A stretch of DNA of 37,028 nucleotides from Butyrivibrio sp. (GTDB taxonomy: Bacteria > Bacillota > Clostridia > Lachnospirales > Lachnospiraceae), in NCBI GenBank assembly GCA_024694565.1, contig JAILJR010000019.1:1-37028 (forward strand), written 5' to 3'. Below, piece by piece: positions 7,059 through 15,794 of this stretch (its first letter is position 1; each line of letters opens with the position of its first letter). A program made the translations under genes and the position numbers. Under the pieces are notes generated by a model. That model was not told the DNA's origin and made no database searches. It saw only the letters and a program-made list of their open reading frames with translations.

Positions 7059-8465
7059 ATGGCAAATACAAGAGAAATTGTACTTAGCATATTGATGGAA
7101 TATGACAGGGGTGGCGTAAGAAACCCATCCCTTTTAAAAGACAGCCTTGCCAAATATGACTACCTTGAGACGAGGGACAAGTCTTTTATCAAGCGCCTTA
7201 CGGAGGGCGTCATAGAGAGGCAGATCCAGCTCGATTATGTTCTGGATCTTTTTTCAAGGGTAGGGACAAAAAAGATGCAGCCCTTTATCAGAAGCCTTCT
7301 TCGTATGAGTGTGTATCAGATCCTTTTTATGGATCAGGTCCCCGACTCGGCGGCCTGTGATGAGGCTGTAAAGCTTGCCAGACGCCATAAATTTGAAAGC
7401 CTTTCCGGGTTTGTCAACGGAGTTCTTCGCAATATCGCAAGGAATAAGGACAGCATAGAATACCCTGACAGGGACAAGGATGGCGGCGTGACTTATCTGT
7501 CGGTGATCTACTCAATGCCGGAGTGGATCTGCAGGATGTGGGTCAGCCGCTTTGGAATGGAAAAAACTGAAGATATACTCAAATTCTTCATGGAGCCAAG
7601 ACCTACTACGGTAAGGCTTTCCGGAGGAACTGATGTGAGCGGCTTTGAAAAAAGGCTGAAGGACATTGGGGTCGATGTCAGAAAAAGCGATCTTTTGCCC
7701 TATGCTCTTGATCTTTTAAGGACAGACAATATAGCATTTCTCCCCGGGTTTGATGAGGGGGAGTTCTTTGTGCAGGACGTCAGTTCAATGCTGGTAACCG
7801 AGATAGCCGATCCAAAGCCGGGAGATATTGTGACAGACGTGTGCGCGGCTCCCGGTGGAAAGAGTCTCCATGCGGCAGAGAGGATAAAGAGGGAAGATGG
7901 AGATGACTTAAGCGGCTATATTATTTCCCGCGATGTCTCTGAGAGAAAGTGTGATCTCATCAGGGAAAACGCAGATCGGATGCACATTTCAAATATCAAG
8001 ATCCAAAAGTCTGACGCCGGAGTACATGACCAGAGTCTTGAGGGAAAGGCAGATATTCTTTATCTTGACCTGCCGTGCTCGGGGCTTGGGATCATTGGCA
8101 GAAAGAGCGATATCAAGTACAATATATCGCCAAAATCACTTAAGGAGCTCTCTGGCTTGCAGTGGAAGATAATAAGGGCATCCTGGGATTACGTAAAGCC
8201 GGGAGGCATACTCATGTACTCAACCTGCACCGTCAACAGAGCGGAAAACGAGGACATGATAGCCCATATCTGCGAGGAACTTCCGTTTGAACCGGTGGAT
8301 TTTCTTGAAAAGCTTCCGGAGCGCCTCAGGAATGAAGACGGAAATAATGCATCAGAAGATGAAGAGCTCAGCCTCTGTCTGACTTCAAAGAAGGGCTACA
8401 TCCAGCTGCTGCCGGGCGAGTTTGATACGGACGGCTTCTTTATCGCAAAGCTTCGCCGCAAATAA
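7059..8465 (+). CDS. rsmB: 16S rRNA (cytosine-C5)-methyltransferase RsmB (Sun)
   Basis: Methylates C967 (E. coli numbering) of 16S rRNA using S-adenosylmethionine. An N-terminal NusB-like RNA-binding domain (about residues 1-130, TREIVLSILMEYDRGG, with SAACDEAVKLARRH) precedes the Rossmann methyltransferase. The SAM motif is DVCAAPGGKSLHAAE. The catalytic cysteines lie in LDLPCSGLGIIGRKSD (motif IV) and MYSTCTVNRAENEDM (motif VI). At 468 aa it is close to the family length. A weak Shine-Dalgarno (GACAGG) precedes ATG 7059. In most relatives rlmN follows directly, but here a giant gene and a small gene (8549-14113) intervene. Confidence 0.95.
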   Translation: MANTREIVLSILMEYDRGGVRNPSLLKDSLAKYDYLETRDKSFIKRLTEGVIERQIQLDYVLDLFSRVGTKKMQPFIRSLLRMSVYQILFMDQVPDSAACDEAVKLARRHKFESLSGFVNGVLRNIARNKDSIEYPDRDKDGGVTYLSVIYSMPEWICRMWVSRFGMEKTEDILKFFMEPRPTTVRLSGGTDVSGFEKRLKDIGVDVRKSDLLPYALDLLRTDNIAFLPGFDEGEFFVQDVSSMLVTEIADPKPGDIVTDVCAAPGGKSLHAAERIKREDGDDLSGYIISRDVSERKCDLIRENADRMHISNIKIQKSDAGVHDQSLEGKADILYLDLPCSGLGIIGRKSDIKYNISPKSLKELSGLQWKIIRASWDYVKPGGILMYSTCTVNRAENEDMIAHICEELPFEPVDFLEKLPERLRNEDGNNASEDEELSLCLTSKKGYIQLLPGEFDTDGFFIAKLRRK

Positions 8466-8548
8466 AACGCATTTCAAATAGAGCAGGGGTGCGCGGCATA
8501 TTGTTGTGTGAAAAGGGGTAGCACAGTTTATATCGGAGGTCAGAAACA

Positions 8549-11500
8549 ATGTTAGAGCATTCAAATATTGAAAAAACAAATAGTATAGATACCCATAAAG
8601 AGGATAGTCTGTTTCAGTCCGGTTTAAGTAACGCTGACGTTTCGGGACTGGCGGACGGTCAGATTGTTGTGCCGCAAACCGCCGGAAGTAAGAAAATTGC
8701 TGAGAGTAAAGATAAAAACCATGTGTCTCATGGTACTGCTCTCAATAAAGATTTGATCCCGGCGGAAGAAGAATATGATGAAAATAGCCTGGAGATTGAA
8801 AAGAAGATCGGCTCAATTGCAGTTGGTATAAAGGATTCGTATGCGGCAAATGAGTGGGGAATGAAGAATGAGCAGGAAGGAATGGAGAAGCTTTCCCTTC
8901 CGCTGACTGATAAAATAATCTCTGCCGACAAGATGTGGACCAGGGGGGATAAGAGCCAGGCGCAAAGAGATGAGGCTATCCAAAACACAAGATCTGAGCT
9001 TTTCAGAAAGGCTGAATTTGCAGCGAAGCTGAAAAGAAGTCTGAATGAGAACACCCTGAAATATGCATCGAAAAGAAAAGCTCTCCCGGTGAACGTCAGA
9101 AACTGTATGAGTTTAGAGGATTTGCGGGATATTTCCTATTTCTTTTCCAATGACAAAAAGGCGAACGAAGAGCTGGTACTGCTTGCCAGAGGCAGGATTC
9201 GATTTGATGATCAAAAAATAAGAAAAGCAGCGATTGTCCAGAGCAGGCAGATGAATAAGGCAGTTCTTGATATCATGGTTCAACAGCTGATGAACATTAG
9301 TCTGGATGAAATTGACCTGAGCAATGATGAGGCTATCCTCCAAAGAGCCGGATTTTTTAATGAGCTGACGCAGAAGCTGAGGGTATTTAAGTCCTATTTA
9401 GACCGCAGCAACAAATATCTTGAAGCGTTCAGGGAAAAGAACGAGAAAAATTACCAGATACTCATGCGAAGGCTGAATGCCCTTGGAGCGGTAGATGATT
9501 ATTGCCGTGCAAGGAGACTTGTTCTTTTGCATCCTGTTTATCTTAGAAATTACAACAGGGAAATAGGAACCATCTACGATGACAGGCAGAGCTTTCAGGA
9601 AAAAGAGTTTTCAAAACTCCTGATCTGTATGCGCACGGCTTCAAAGAGGCTCTATCAGGTATTTGGCAGGAGCTTTGAAGGAGAGCGGTATGCGAAGCTT
9701 GTAAATGCTCAGGGGACAGATTCCGCATTTAAGTCCGAGGTCAGGGCTTTTTCTGAAAATCAGGAAAAGCTTACAGAAACAGATCCGCAGACTAAACAGG
9801 TCAAGGTTCACTGGCTTGACTGCAGGGATAAATTTAATTTCCAAAGACGTGAAAGGCAGCTTCGTAGAGCCGGCTTTTCCGGAAAAGGAGGAATTGATCA
9901 GTCTGATATAAACGGAGACAATCTTGTAAGCCTTGAACAGAAGCTTTCAGCTTTTCTGAAGGAGCATCAGGGACTGAAGAAGCAGGATATAGTAGATAAA
10001 AGTCAGGCTTTTGCTTTAGCTTCGCGAAATGCTCCGCCGGAGCTCTTGCAGCTGTTTGGCATGTACAGGACGATGCAAAATCCGCTTCCGAGGTTGGGTG
10101 AGTCTGATGAAGCACATAGAAAAGCACTTAAAGAACTAAAAAGTCATGGCGCATTCAATGAAGATGAGCTGGAAGAGATGCTTGCTGATTGCCGTAAGCT
10201 TTTTACTGAAGGGGATAAGGTTCCTGACGGTGATGAGATGTACAGGAATCTTTCGTCTGCAAAGACACTGATCATGATGTACTATGATCTTGCTCATCGC
10301 TTTTTTGGAACCTATGGCAGCAGACTGTATGATAATTCCGAGCCGGAACTGATTGCCGGTCTCATAAAAGCCGGTAAGGGTGAGCAGTTCATAGAAAGAC
10401 TTCACTGTGTGGGGAGGCTGTCCCTCCTTGCGAAGCGTACTGTAAAGCTGGGCGGAGAAAACGTCAATATCCTGGATGTACTTAGACAGAAAAATCTTAT
10501 TGATGATGGTTATCTGAAGAATATCCGTGAAACCGCAAAGCTCCTGGACTGCTATAAGAGCATTAATATGGGCGGTGTAACCGGCCTTGTTAACGAAGCA
10601 GTTGAAAAAAATGTAAAGGATGAGCATGAATCTAAAGAAAAGATGTCAGACAAGGTCTACGATGAGATTCGTGCCCTTACTAATGGCTGCGATGGACTTG
10701 AGCTGGTATACAGAAATGACTTTGACAGGGCTGTAGGCGTTTTCCTCCAGGGGAGCGAAAAGCGTTCGGATGAATTTCTGGCAGTAAAAAGGGCGCTGAC
10801 AAAGCTCATGAATACCAATAAGGATGGTGAGAACGGTGAGGGCAGGCGCTCTCTTTTGCAGCTTGTGACGATGGGAAAGATAGAAGGGGATACAGAGGTC
10901 TTTCCGGCGTATTTAAAGCTTTACAATGCCCTCAGCAGTTATATAGCTTCACACATCAACAATTATTTTCAGAAGGGCAATATCAGTGAGGCAAGTACTC
11001 TTTTGCTGCATCTTGGCCGTATTACAAGGCTTGCTTCGAAAAAACGTCTCTGCGATGCGATACCTGCACCTGAAGATGTTATTGAAAAGGAAAAGACTTT
11101 TGCCCGTGAAAAGCTGGAGGTATTTGCGGAGAATTACTTCAATTACAGTAAGGCAGTGGGGCAGGACCTCGTTGCCTCCGAGAAAGAGAAACTGACCCGC
11201 AGATGGGATGTGCTGAAGAAGGTAGAGCGCGATATTCAGATCATGAACAAGTACTACCGCAAAGATGTTCAGAACAGCTCAAAGCTCCTGATATTTATGC
11301 AGGAATATATAGCTGTGAAGATGAACATGTCAATGATTGACAGTGCAGATAACAGGGAAGGCATGGAGCAGGTACTTGGTAATCGCAGATCACAGTTTAT
11401 AAAGGAGAAGACAGAGCATTATTCTGCAAAAAAAGTAATAAGGAATACGGAAAAACGTTCAGAGGATGGATTGAATCAGAATCAGCTCTTTGAAATAAGG

Positions 11501-13261
11501 CGCATTGATGAATGGCTTATCAGGAATGCTCAGAACGGGGGTTACCTTGGTTTTATAAGAGGCAGCTCAGACAGAACAGATATCGTAGGTTCAATCATGA
11601 AGAAGAGCGCAAGGGAGAGGCTTTATATCTATTATGCCGTAGAGAACTCAAAGGCCAGAAAAAATCCCAATCCCTATGATGCTCTTAAGTCACAGTACTA
11701 TACCCCGAATCTGGAAGCATTTAAGGGGACAATGATCTCAAATAAGCTGAAGTTCTATAAGAGGTTCTCCGGCGGCGGCTACATATACTGGCACAAGCTT
11801 TCTCAGGCCCTGACTCTCTGTGAAGGAAACTCTGCCGTACTTGACAATCTGGATGAAATCATCAATAAAGAGAAGGCTGCAGCAGGGAATATGAATGATA
11901 ATAAACAGCTGTTGGAGGACGAGGTTGATGGCTACCAGATCATTGATCGCTACACTGACAGGCTGGTAAAAACAATATCCAAAATGATTGAAGCATGGAT
12001 GCTGCAGGAACAGTATGAATTGGGGCGCATAAAAGCCGATGAGTTTAATAAGAAACATCATGAGATCTACGCAGAGATTACTGAGTATTCCAAGTCATTT
12101 AAGACCCTTCCTGATGTGTTCAAATATCATAATGATTTAAAACTTGAAAATGATTCCCACGACAAATCGAAGGGTGACAAGGTAAAGGAAGCGATAAAGG
12201 GTGCAGGCGGGCAGATGGTATATTTTTCCAATATTGAAAGCCTCGGTGAATCAATTGCATCCTTTAATGAGCTCAGCGACGGTTTTAACAGCTTTATGGA
12301 GAGCTATGGTTCCAACAGTGAAAAGGGCTTTAATCTCATAGGAAATGCCATAGGCATTGGCTTTTCAATGTATGCACTTCTGAAGAACTGGAAGACTACC
12401 CGCAATATGGACCGTGTTGCTAGAATTTCAGGTATGGCGCTCAATACCGCCAAGGTGGTACGGACAAGCAGCAAGCTGGCCGTGGCAGCAGGAAGCACAA
12501 CCACATTTGCAAGCAGCATGGCAGGAGTAACTGCAGGAGTTGTTTTTGCAGGAGCAGATACAGCAATAGCAATCACTAAGGGATGGTCTCATTACAAGAA
12601 CGGCTCAAAGAGAAAGCTTGCCTCAAAGCTTGCAAGCAGGATATCGGAGAAGGAGAAGAGGGAAGGCACTGTTGTCGATACCAGGTACCGCGACGGAATG
12701 GTCAGACTTAACAGGCTTATGGGAAAGAAGCAGAAGATAGATACCGGCACAAGCCTTTTGGGCGCTTCTACAAGTATAACAGCGGCTGTCCTTCTGATAA
12801 CAACTGTTGCAAGCGGAGGTCTCCTCTCAGGAATAACAGCAGCTGTCGGACTTATTTCAAGCATTGGGTCATATGCATGGACAAACAAAGTGGCAAAGCA
12901 GATGAGGCATGAGGTGGATGCTTCATTCTTTAAGGCAGAAGAAATGATGGAAAAGGTACGTGAGGAATGGCAGCAGGAGAATGGCGTTCCGCTCAGCAAA
13001 AAACAGGAAGCGCGCCTCCGTGAGCAGATCCTTAAAAGGATTGCCGCGAGCCTTGGATATTATTCTCCCTCGCAGATGGCAAATTCGATTGCTCAAAATT
13101 ACGCAGGGTATCTCCTTGATGGAGCAAAGAAGCAGGGTGATGAGGGAAAAATGTGTTTGAGCATGATAAAGGGACTTGGAATCAAGGTTACCAAAAATCC
13201 AGAGACAGGTGAGATCGAATCGCCCAAGGTATCGGATATCGCAAAGAAGATGTTTGGATAA
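8549..13261 (+). CDS. Giant protein (1570 aa) with hydrophobic C-terminal region, function unknown
   Basis: I do not recognise a known family. It opens with a polar, low-complexity tail (MLEHSNIEKTNSIDTHKEDS) with no signal peptide. About 1100 residues follow of charged, mostly helical sequence (for example SLEDLRDISYFF and LKRSLNENTLKYASKRKALP) without enzyme motifs I can name. The C-terminal third carries alternating hydrophobic and Gly/Ala-rich stretches at about residues 1260-1280, 1320-1345 and 1405-1445 (TSITAAVLLITTVASGGLL), separated by Lys/Arg-rich linkers and followed by a charged tail. Hydrophobic hairpins buried in a long soluble protein are seen in colicin-like and injected pore-forming toxins, so a delivered toxin is possible (inference). 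GGAGG at 8535 fits the ATG well. It sits between rsmB and rlmN, normally adjacent. A family-2 palindrome starts 7 bp after its stop, and a small chaperone-like gene follows. Confidence 0.9.
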   Translation: MLEHSNIEKTNSIDTHKEDSLFQSGLSNADVSGLADGQIVVPQTAGSKKIAESKDKNHVSHGTALNKDLIPAEEEYDENSLEIEKKIGSIAVGIKDSYAANEWGMKNEQEGMEKLSLPLTDKIISADKMWTRGDKSQAQRDEAIQNTRSELFRKAEFAAKLKRSLNENTLKYASKRKALPVNVRNCMSLEDLRDISYFFSNDKKANEELVLLARGRIRFDDQKIRKAAIVQSRQMNKAVLDIMVQQLMNISLDEIDLSNDEAILQRAGFFNELTQKLRVFKSYLDRSNKYLEAFREKNEKNYQILMRRLNALGAVDDYCRARRLVLLHPVYLRNYNREIGTIYDDRQSFQEKEFSKLLICMRTASKRLYQVFGRSFEGERYAKLVNAQGTDSAFKSEVRAFSENQEKLTETDPQTKQVKVHWLDCRDKFNFQRRERQLRRAGFSGKGGIDQSDINGDNLVSLEQKLSAFLKEHQGLKKQDIVDKSQAFALASRNAPPELLQLFGMYRTMQNPLPRLGESDEAHRKALKELKSHGAFNEDELEEMLADCRKLFTEGDKVPDGDEMYRNLSSAKTLIMMYYDLAHRFFGTYGSRLYDNSEPELIAGLIKAGKGEQFIERLHCVGRLSLLAKRTVKLGGENVNILDVLRQKNLIDDGYLKNIRETAKLLDCYKSINMGGVTGLVNEAVEKNVKDEHESKEKMSDKVYDEIRALTNGCDGLELVYRNDFDRAVGVFLQGSEKRSDEFLAVKRALTKLMNTNKDGENGEGRRSLLQLVTMGKIEGDTEVFPAYLKLYNALSSYIASHINNYFQKGNISEASTLLLHLGRITRLASKKRLCDAIPAPEDVIEKEKTFAREKLEVFAENYFNYSKAVGQDLVASEKEKLTRRWDVLKKVERDIQIMNKYYRKDVQNSSKLLIFMQEYIAVKMNMSMIDSADNREGMEQVLGNRRSQFIKEKTEHYSAKKVIRNTEKRSEDGLNQNQLFEIRRIDEWLIRNAQNGGYLGFIRGSSDRTDIVGSIMKKSARERLYIYYAVENSKARKNPNPYDALKSQYYTPNLEAFKGTMISNKLKFYKRFSGGGYIYWHKLSQALTLCEGNSAVLDNLDEIINKEKAAAGNMNDNKQLLEDEVDGYQIIDRYTDRLVKTISKMIEAWMLQEQYELGRIKADEFNKKHHEIYAEITEYSKSFKTLPDVFKYHNDLKLENDSHDKSKGDKVKEAIKGAGGQMVYFSNIESLGESIASFNELSDGFNSFMESYGSNSEKGFNLIGNAIGIGFSMYALLKNWKTTRNMDRVARISGMALNTAKVVRTSSKLAVAAGSTTTFASSMAGVTAGVVFAGADTAIAITKGWSHYKNGSKRKLASKLASRISEKEKREGTVVDTRYRDGMVRLNRLMGKKQKIDTGTSLLGASTSITAAVLLITTVASGGLLSGITAAVGLISSIGSYAWTNKVAKQMRHEVDASFFKAEEMMEKVREEWQQENGVPLSKKQEARLREQILKRIAASLGYYSPSQMANSIAQNYAGYLLDGAKKQGDEGKMCLSMIKGLGIKVTKNPETGEIESPKVSDIAKKMFG

Positions 13262-13268
13262 AATGACT

Positions 13269-13413
13269 GTATCTATTCAAAGCCAGGACTCGGAAACGCA
13301 GGCGTTTTCTCATTGTCGGATATCCGCCAAATGGAAATATTTGAAAATACATCTGCCCGGACAGGCTTGGCATATGTATTTTCAAATATTTTCGCCTGGC
13401 TCTGTATAGTTAC
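13269..13413 (+). repeat. Family-2 palindromic element, copy 1
   Basis: This 145-bp element aligns over its whole length with 31030-31175. It has an outer stem (CTAT/ATAG, AGCCAGG/CCTGGCT). A first hairpin pairs GGAAACGC with GCGTTTTC. A conserved single-stranded block follows, TGTCGG.TATCC.CCAAA. The long inner stem is ATATTTGAAAATACAT / ATGTATTTTCAAATAT. It begins directly after the stop of the giant gene on the same strand, so it may shape or protect that mRNA's 3' end. Confidence 0.8.
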
Positions 13414-13537
13414 AAATGACAAAAAAATTGATTACCTGAAGATAAGGCAACCGGGAATTTCACATTCTTGATTTTTTCACATGTTGGATTTCACGTAAGG
13501 TCTTACTCTTTACGGCTTGATCGGAAGGATAAAAAAG

Positions 13538-14113
13538 ATGAATATCGAAAAAATATACAGACAGAGAAGAAATGTACTCAGGGTTCTTGCAGATGAATTT
13601 GGCAGTGAGATGGTACCGGCTAAGGTTGTCAGGAGCGATGGTACTGATATAGACGATTCAGACCCTCAGATTTATGCCGGCACAACACAGATACTGACGG
13701 TTCTCTTTGAGGATCTTACGTCACAGGGGATTGATGCCATTGGGGAATTTTTCTTTATCCCTTACAAGGAAGATGATGATATGCAGATATTCCAGAATGT
13801 TATCACGTTGGATGAAGAAGTGGAGGAGGAGATGCTTCCGGAGATCCTTCTGGCAATCACAGCCCTCAACAATGTTATTCCGGTAGGAAGCTTTGGCGTT
13901 GACCTGGCACAGAGAAGGATGGCATACCGCCACTCTTACGAGATGCCCTTCCCGCTCTCAGACTCTGATCTCAAGAATTTTCTTGATCTCTGTATGGGAA
14001 TGGCTGTATCAATGGTAAAAGAGTTCGCATATCTGCTCGCCGAGGTCGCCGACGGAAGCCGCTCGGCTGAGAGTGTTGTACAACTGTTTGATTCGGATCA
14101 GATACTGCAATAG
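13538..14113 (+). CDS. Small acidic protein, possibly YbjN/secretion-chaperone fold
   Basis: A 191-aa cytoplasmic protein, starting MNIEKIYRQRRNVLRVLADE. I chose ATG 13538 because GGAAGG at 13523 lies nine bases upstream; the TTG at 13517 in the same frame has no ribosome-binding site. The middle reads FFFIPYKEDDDMQIFQNVITLDEEVEEEMLPE, then LLAITALNNVIPVGSFGVDLAQRRMAYRH, then PLSDSDLKNFLDLCMGMAVSMVKEFAYLLAEV. The order of strands, an ALN-type helix, a GSFGVDL...AYRH strand pair and a C-terminal helix resembles YbjN and type III secretion chaperone (CesT-like) folds, which bind long partner proteins. That similarity is by eye and unproven. It follows the giant gene after one palindromic element, so it could be the giant protein's chaperone or immunity partner (inference). 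Confidence 0.8.
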   Translation: MNIEKIYRQRRNVLRVLADEFGSEMVPAKVVRSDGTDIDDSDPQIYAGTTQILTVLFEDLTSQGIDAIGEFFFIPYKEDDDMQIFQNVITLDEEVEEEMLPEILLAITALNNVIPVGSFGVDLAQRRMAYRHSYEMPFPLSDSDLKNFLDLCMGMAVSMVKEFAYLLAEVADGSRSAESVVQLFDSDQILQ

Positions 14114-14136
14114 ATCGGTTGATTGATTGAAGGGAC

Positions 14137-14297
14137 GTTGCCAGCCAGACCGCCGCAAATGAATGTCTGCCCGGGATGACGCTTTCGCTCTGTGAAAAAC
14201 GTAGCGGTACTAAGGCAGCAAAGGACGCTGCCTAAGTGCCGACGTTTTTCAAAGCATCCCGGGTCAGCCCTTCATTTGCGGCGGCCTGGCTGGCAAC
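14137..14297 (-). repeat. Family-1 palindromic element, copy A (core on minus strand)
   Basis: A 161-bp near-complete inverted repeat filling most of the 370-bp gap before rlmN. Outer arms start GTTGCCAGCCAG(A/G)CCGCCGC and pair with GCGGCGGCCTGGCTGGCAAC. Inner arms include CCCGGGATG/CATCCCGGG and GTGAAAAACGT opposite ACGTTTTTCA. Read on the minus strand the apex is CGGCACTTAG-GCAGC-loop-GCTGC-CTTAGTACCG, followed by GAGCGAAAGCGT. The same core occurs in copies B, C and D. Apart from this element I see nothing in 14114-14482. Confidence 0.88.
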
Positions 14298-14482
14298 TTA
14301 CTTTGCTTCCGGCCGCTACAAATGAATTCTGAGAATTAAATCAAAAATATGGATTACTACATAAAAGGCGGATAATAGTTACTAAGAACCGGGACACTAT
14401 TTATTCAGGATATATTTTTGATGAATATTGCACGACCTTCAGGTTATTATTCTGAGAGTGCACACGAAAATGAGGATTGCAA

Positions 14483-15523
14483 ATGGGTGAGAGGACGGAT
14501 ATTAAATCGCTGAATCTGGATGAGCTTACCGGGTTCGTTAAGGAGATGGGGGAGCAGGGATATAGGGCAAAGCAGCTTTATGAGTGGATGCATGTCAGGA
14601 TGGCGAGGAGCTATGAGGAGATGACGAATATCCCAAAGTCCCTTAAGGAAAAGCTGTCGGAGAAATGTGAGCTTGTTACGCTAAGGAGTGTTGCGGTGCA
14701 GGAGTCAGCGGTGGATGAGACCAAAAAGTTTCTCTTTGCACTTGGGGATGGAAACGTAATTGAGAGTGTGTTTATGAAGTACAGGTTCGGTGTAAGTGTC
14801 TGCATTTCTTCCCAGGTTGGCTGCAGGATGGGATGCAGGTTCTGTGCATCGACACTCGACGGCGTTGTAAGAAGCCTTACACCATCCGAGATGCTTGATC
14901 AGGTCTACTCCATATCAAGGATAACCGGGCAGAAGGTTTCGAGAGTCGTAGTCATGGGAAGCGGGGAACCTCTTGATAACTACGATAACCTTGTTAAGTT
15001 CATTTCTCTTTTGTCAGATGAGAATGGTCATAACTTAAGCCAGCGCAGCATCACCGTCTCAACCTGCGGCATCGTTCCCAATATCTACAGACTTGCAGAT
15101 GAAGGCCTCGCCATCAATCTGGCACTTTCTCTTCATGCGTCAAATGATGAGAAGCGAAAAGAGCTGATGCCTGTTGCCAATACCTATACCATAAGCGAAG
15201 TACTTGATGCCTGCAGGACCTACTTCGACAAGACAGGTCGCCAGCTTACCTTTGAATACTCACTTGTGAGCGGCGTAAACGACACCGATGAGGACGCCCG
15301 CGAACTCTCATCCCTCCTGAAGGACCTGAACGCCGTAGTAAACCTGATCCCTGTAAACCCCATCAAGGAAAGAGCTTACAAACCCACCGACCGCACCGGT
15401 GCCCTGAAATTCAAATCAAAGCTTGAGAAGAACCACATAAACGCCACCATCCGCCGGGAAATGGGCCGTGACATCGACGCCGCCTGCGGCCAGCTGAGAA
15501 AACGTTTCATGGAATCGGAATGA
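14483..15523 (+). CDS. rlmN: 23S rRNA (adenine-C2)-methyltransferase RlmN, radical SAM
   Basis: Methylates C2 of A2503 in 23S rRNA, and of A37 in some tRNAs. The radical-SAM cluster motif is C114-x3-C118-x2-C121 (CRMGCRFC). GSGEPLDNYDN binds SAM. The methyl-carrying cysteine is in the C-terminal DIDAACGQLRKRF. It is 346 aa, the normal length. I chose ATG 14483 because GAGGA lies six bases upstream; the in-frame TTG at 14477 overlaps that site. The usual partner rsmB is separated from it by 6 kb. stp-prkC-rsgA follow in the standard order, after a gap with a hairpin and a likely promoter. Confidence 0.96.
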   Translation: MGERTDIKSLNLDELTGFVKEMGEQGYRAKQLYEWMHVRMARSYEEMTNIPKSLKEKLSEKCELVTLRSVAVQESAVDETKKFLFALGDGNVIESVFMKYRFGVSVCISSQVGCRMGCRFCASTLDGVVRSLTPSEMLDQVYSISRITGQKVSRVVVMGSGEPLDNYDNLVKFISLLSDENGHNLSQRSITVSTCGIVPNIYRLADEGLAINLALSLHASNDEKRKELMPVANTYTISEVLDACRTYFDKTGRQLTFEYSLVSGVNDTDEDARELSSLLKDLNAVVNLIPVNPIKERAYKPTDRTGALKFKSKLEKNHINATIRREMGRDIDAACGQLRKRFMESE

Positions 15524-15582
15524 AGGCAGTGAGGGGGATGTTTTTGTTTGTCTGCCAATGGATTATAATCCGCGAAACGTTA

Positions 15583-15626
15583 CAATTCAGTTGCCGGCCT
15601 GCCACGGCTGGCCGGCAACTGAATTG
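15583..15626 (+). repeat. Family-1 outer arms without core (copy E)
   Basis: CAATTCAGTTGCCGGC is followed after a few bases by its complement GCCGGCAACTGAATTG. The same outer arms frame the full copy at 28370-28564, but the whole interior is missing here. The 9-bp direct repeat CCGCGAAAC lies on both sides (15570-15578 and 15630-15638), three to four bases from the arms, which looks like a target-site duplication. Confidence 0.75.
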
Positions 15627-15669
15627 AAGCCGCGAAACCGCACCATTACTGCACCTTTTAAGAAAAAAC

Positions 15670-15697
15670 TTGAAAAAACCCGAATAAATGGTACTAT
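15670..15697 (+). promoter_or_regulatory. Candidate promoter for stp-prkC
   Basis: TTGAAA (15670) and TACTAT (15692) are separated by 16 bp, a reasonable match to the housekeeping sigma-factor boxes. It lies about 100 bp upstream of stp and after the core-less palindrome. Similarity only. Confidence 0.4.
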
Positions 15698-15711
15698 TAA
15701 AGGTAGAAGAC

Positions 15712-15751
15712 AAGCAGGGATATAAGAAAAAAGGGAGCTCCTGCTTTTTTT
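15712..15751 (+). terminator. Hairpin plus T-run in the stp leader (terminator or attenuator)
   Basis: AAGCAGG (15712-15718) pairs with CCTGCTT (15740-15746), which runs into seven T. The 21-base loop is long, so termination would be weak. It lies downstream of the candidate promoter and could act as an attenuator, or end transcripts from rlmN. Confidence 0.4.
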
Positions 15752-15794
15752 CGTTGATTTAAGATTTGGCATCACGATTGTTGGGGAGGCAGCT

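Noticed and set aside
14137..14297. Family-1 elements as ordinary rho-independent terminators
   Set aside because: They lack a terminal T-run, are 140-210 bp long, and share a conserved apical core, none of which fits a simple terminator.
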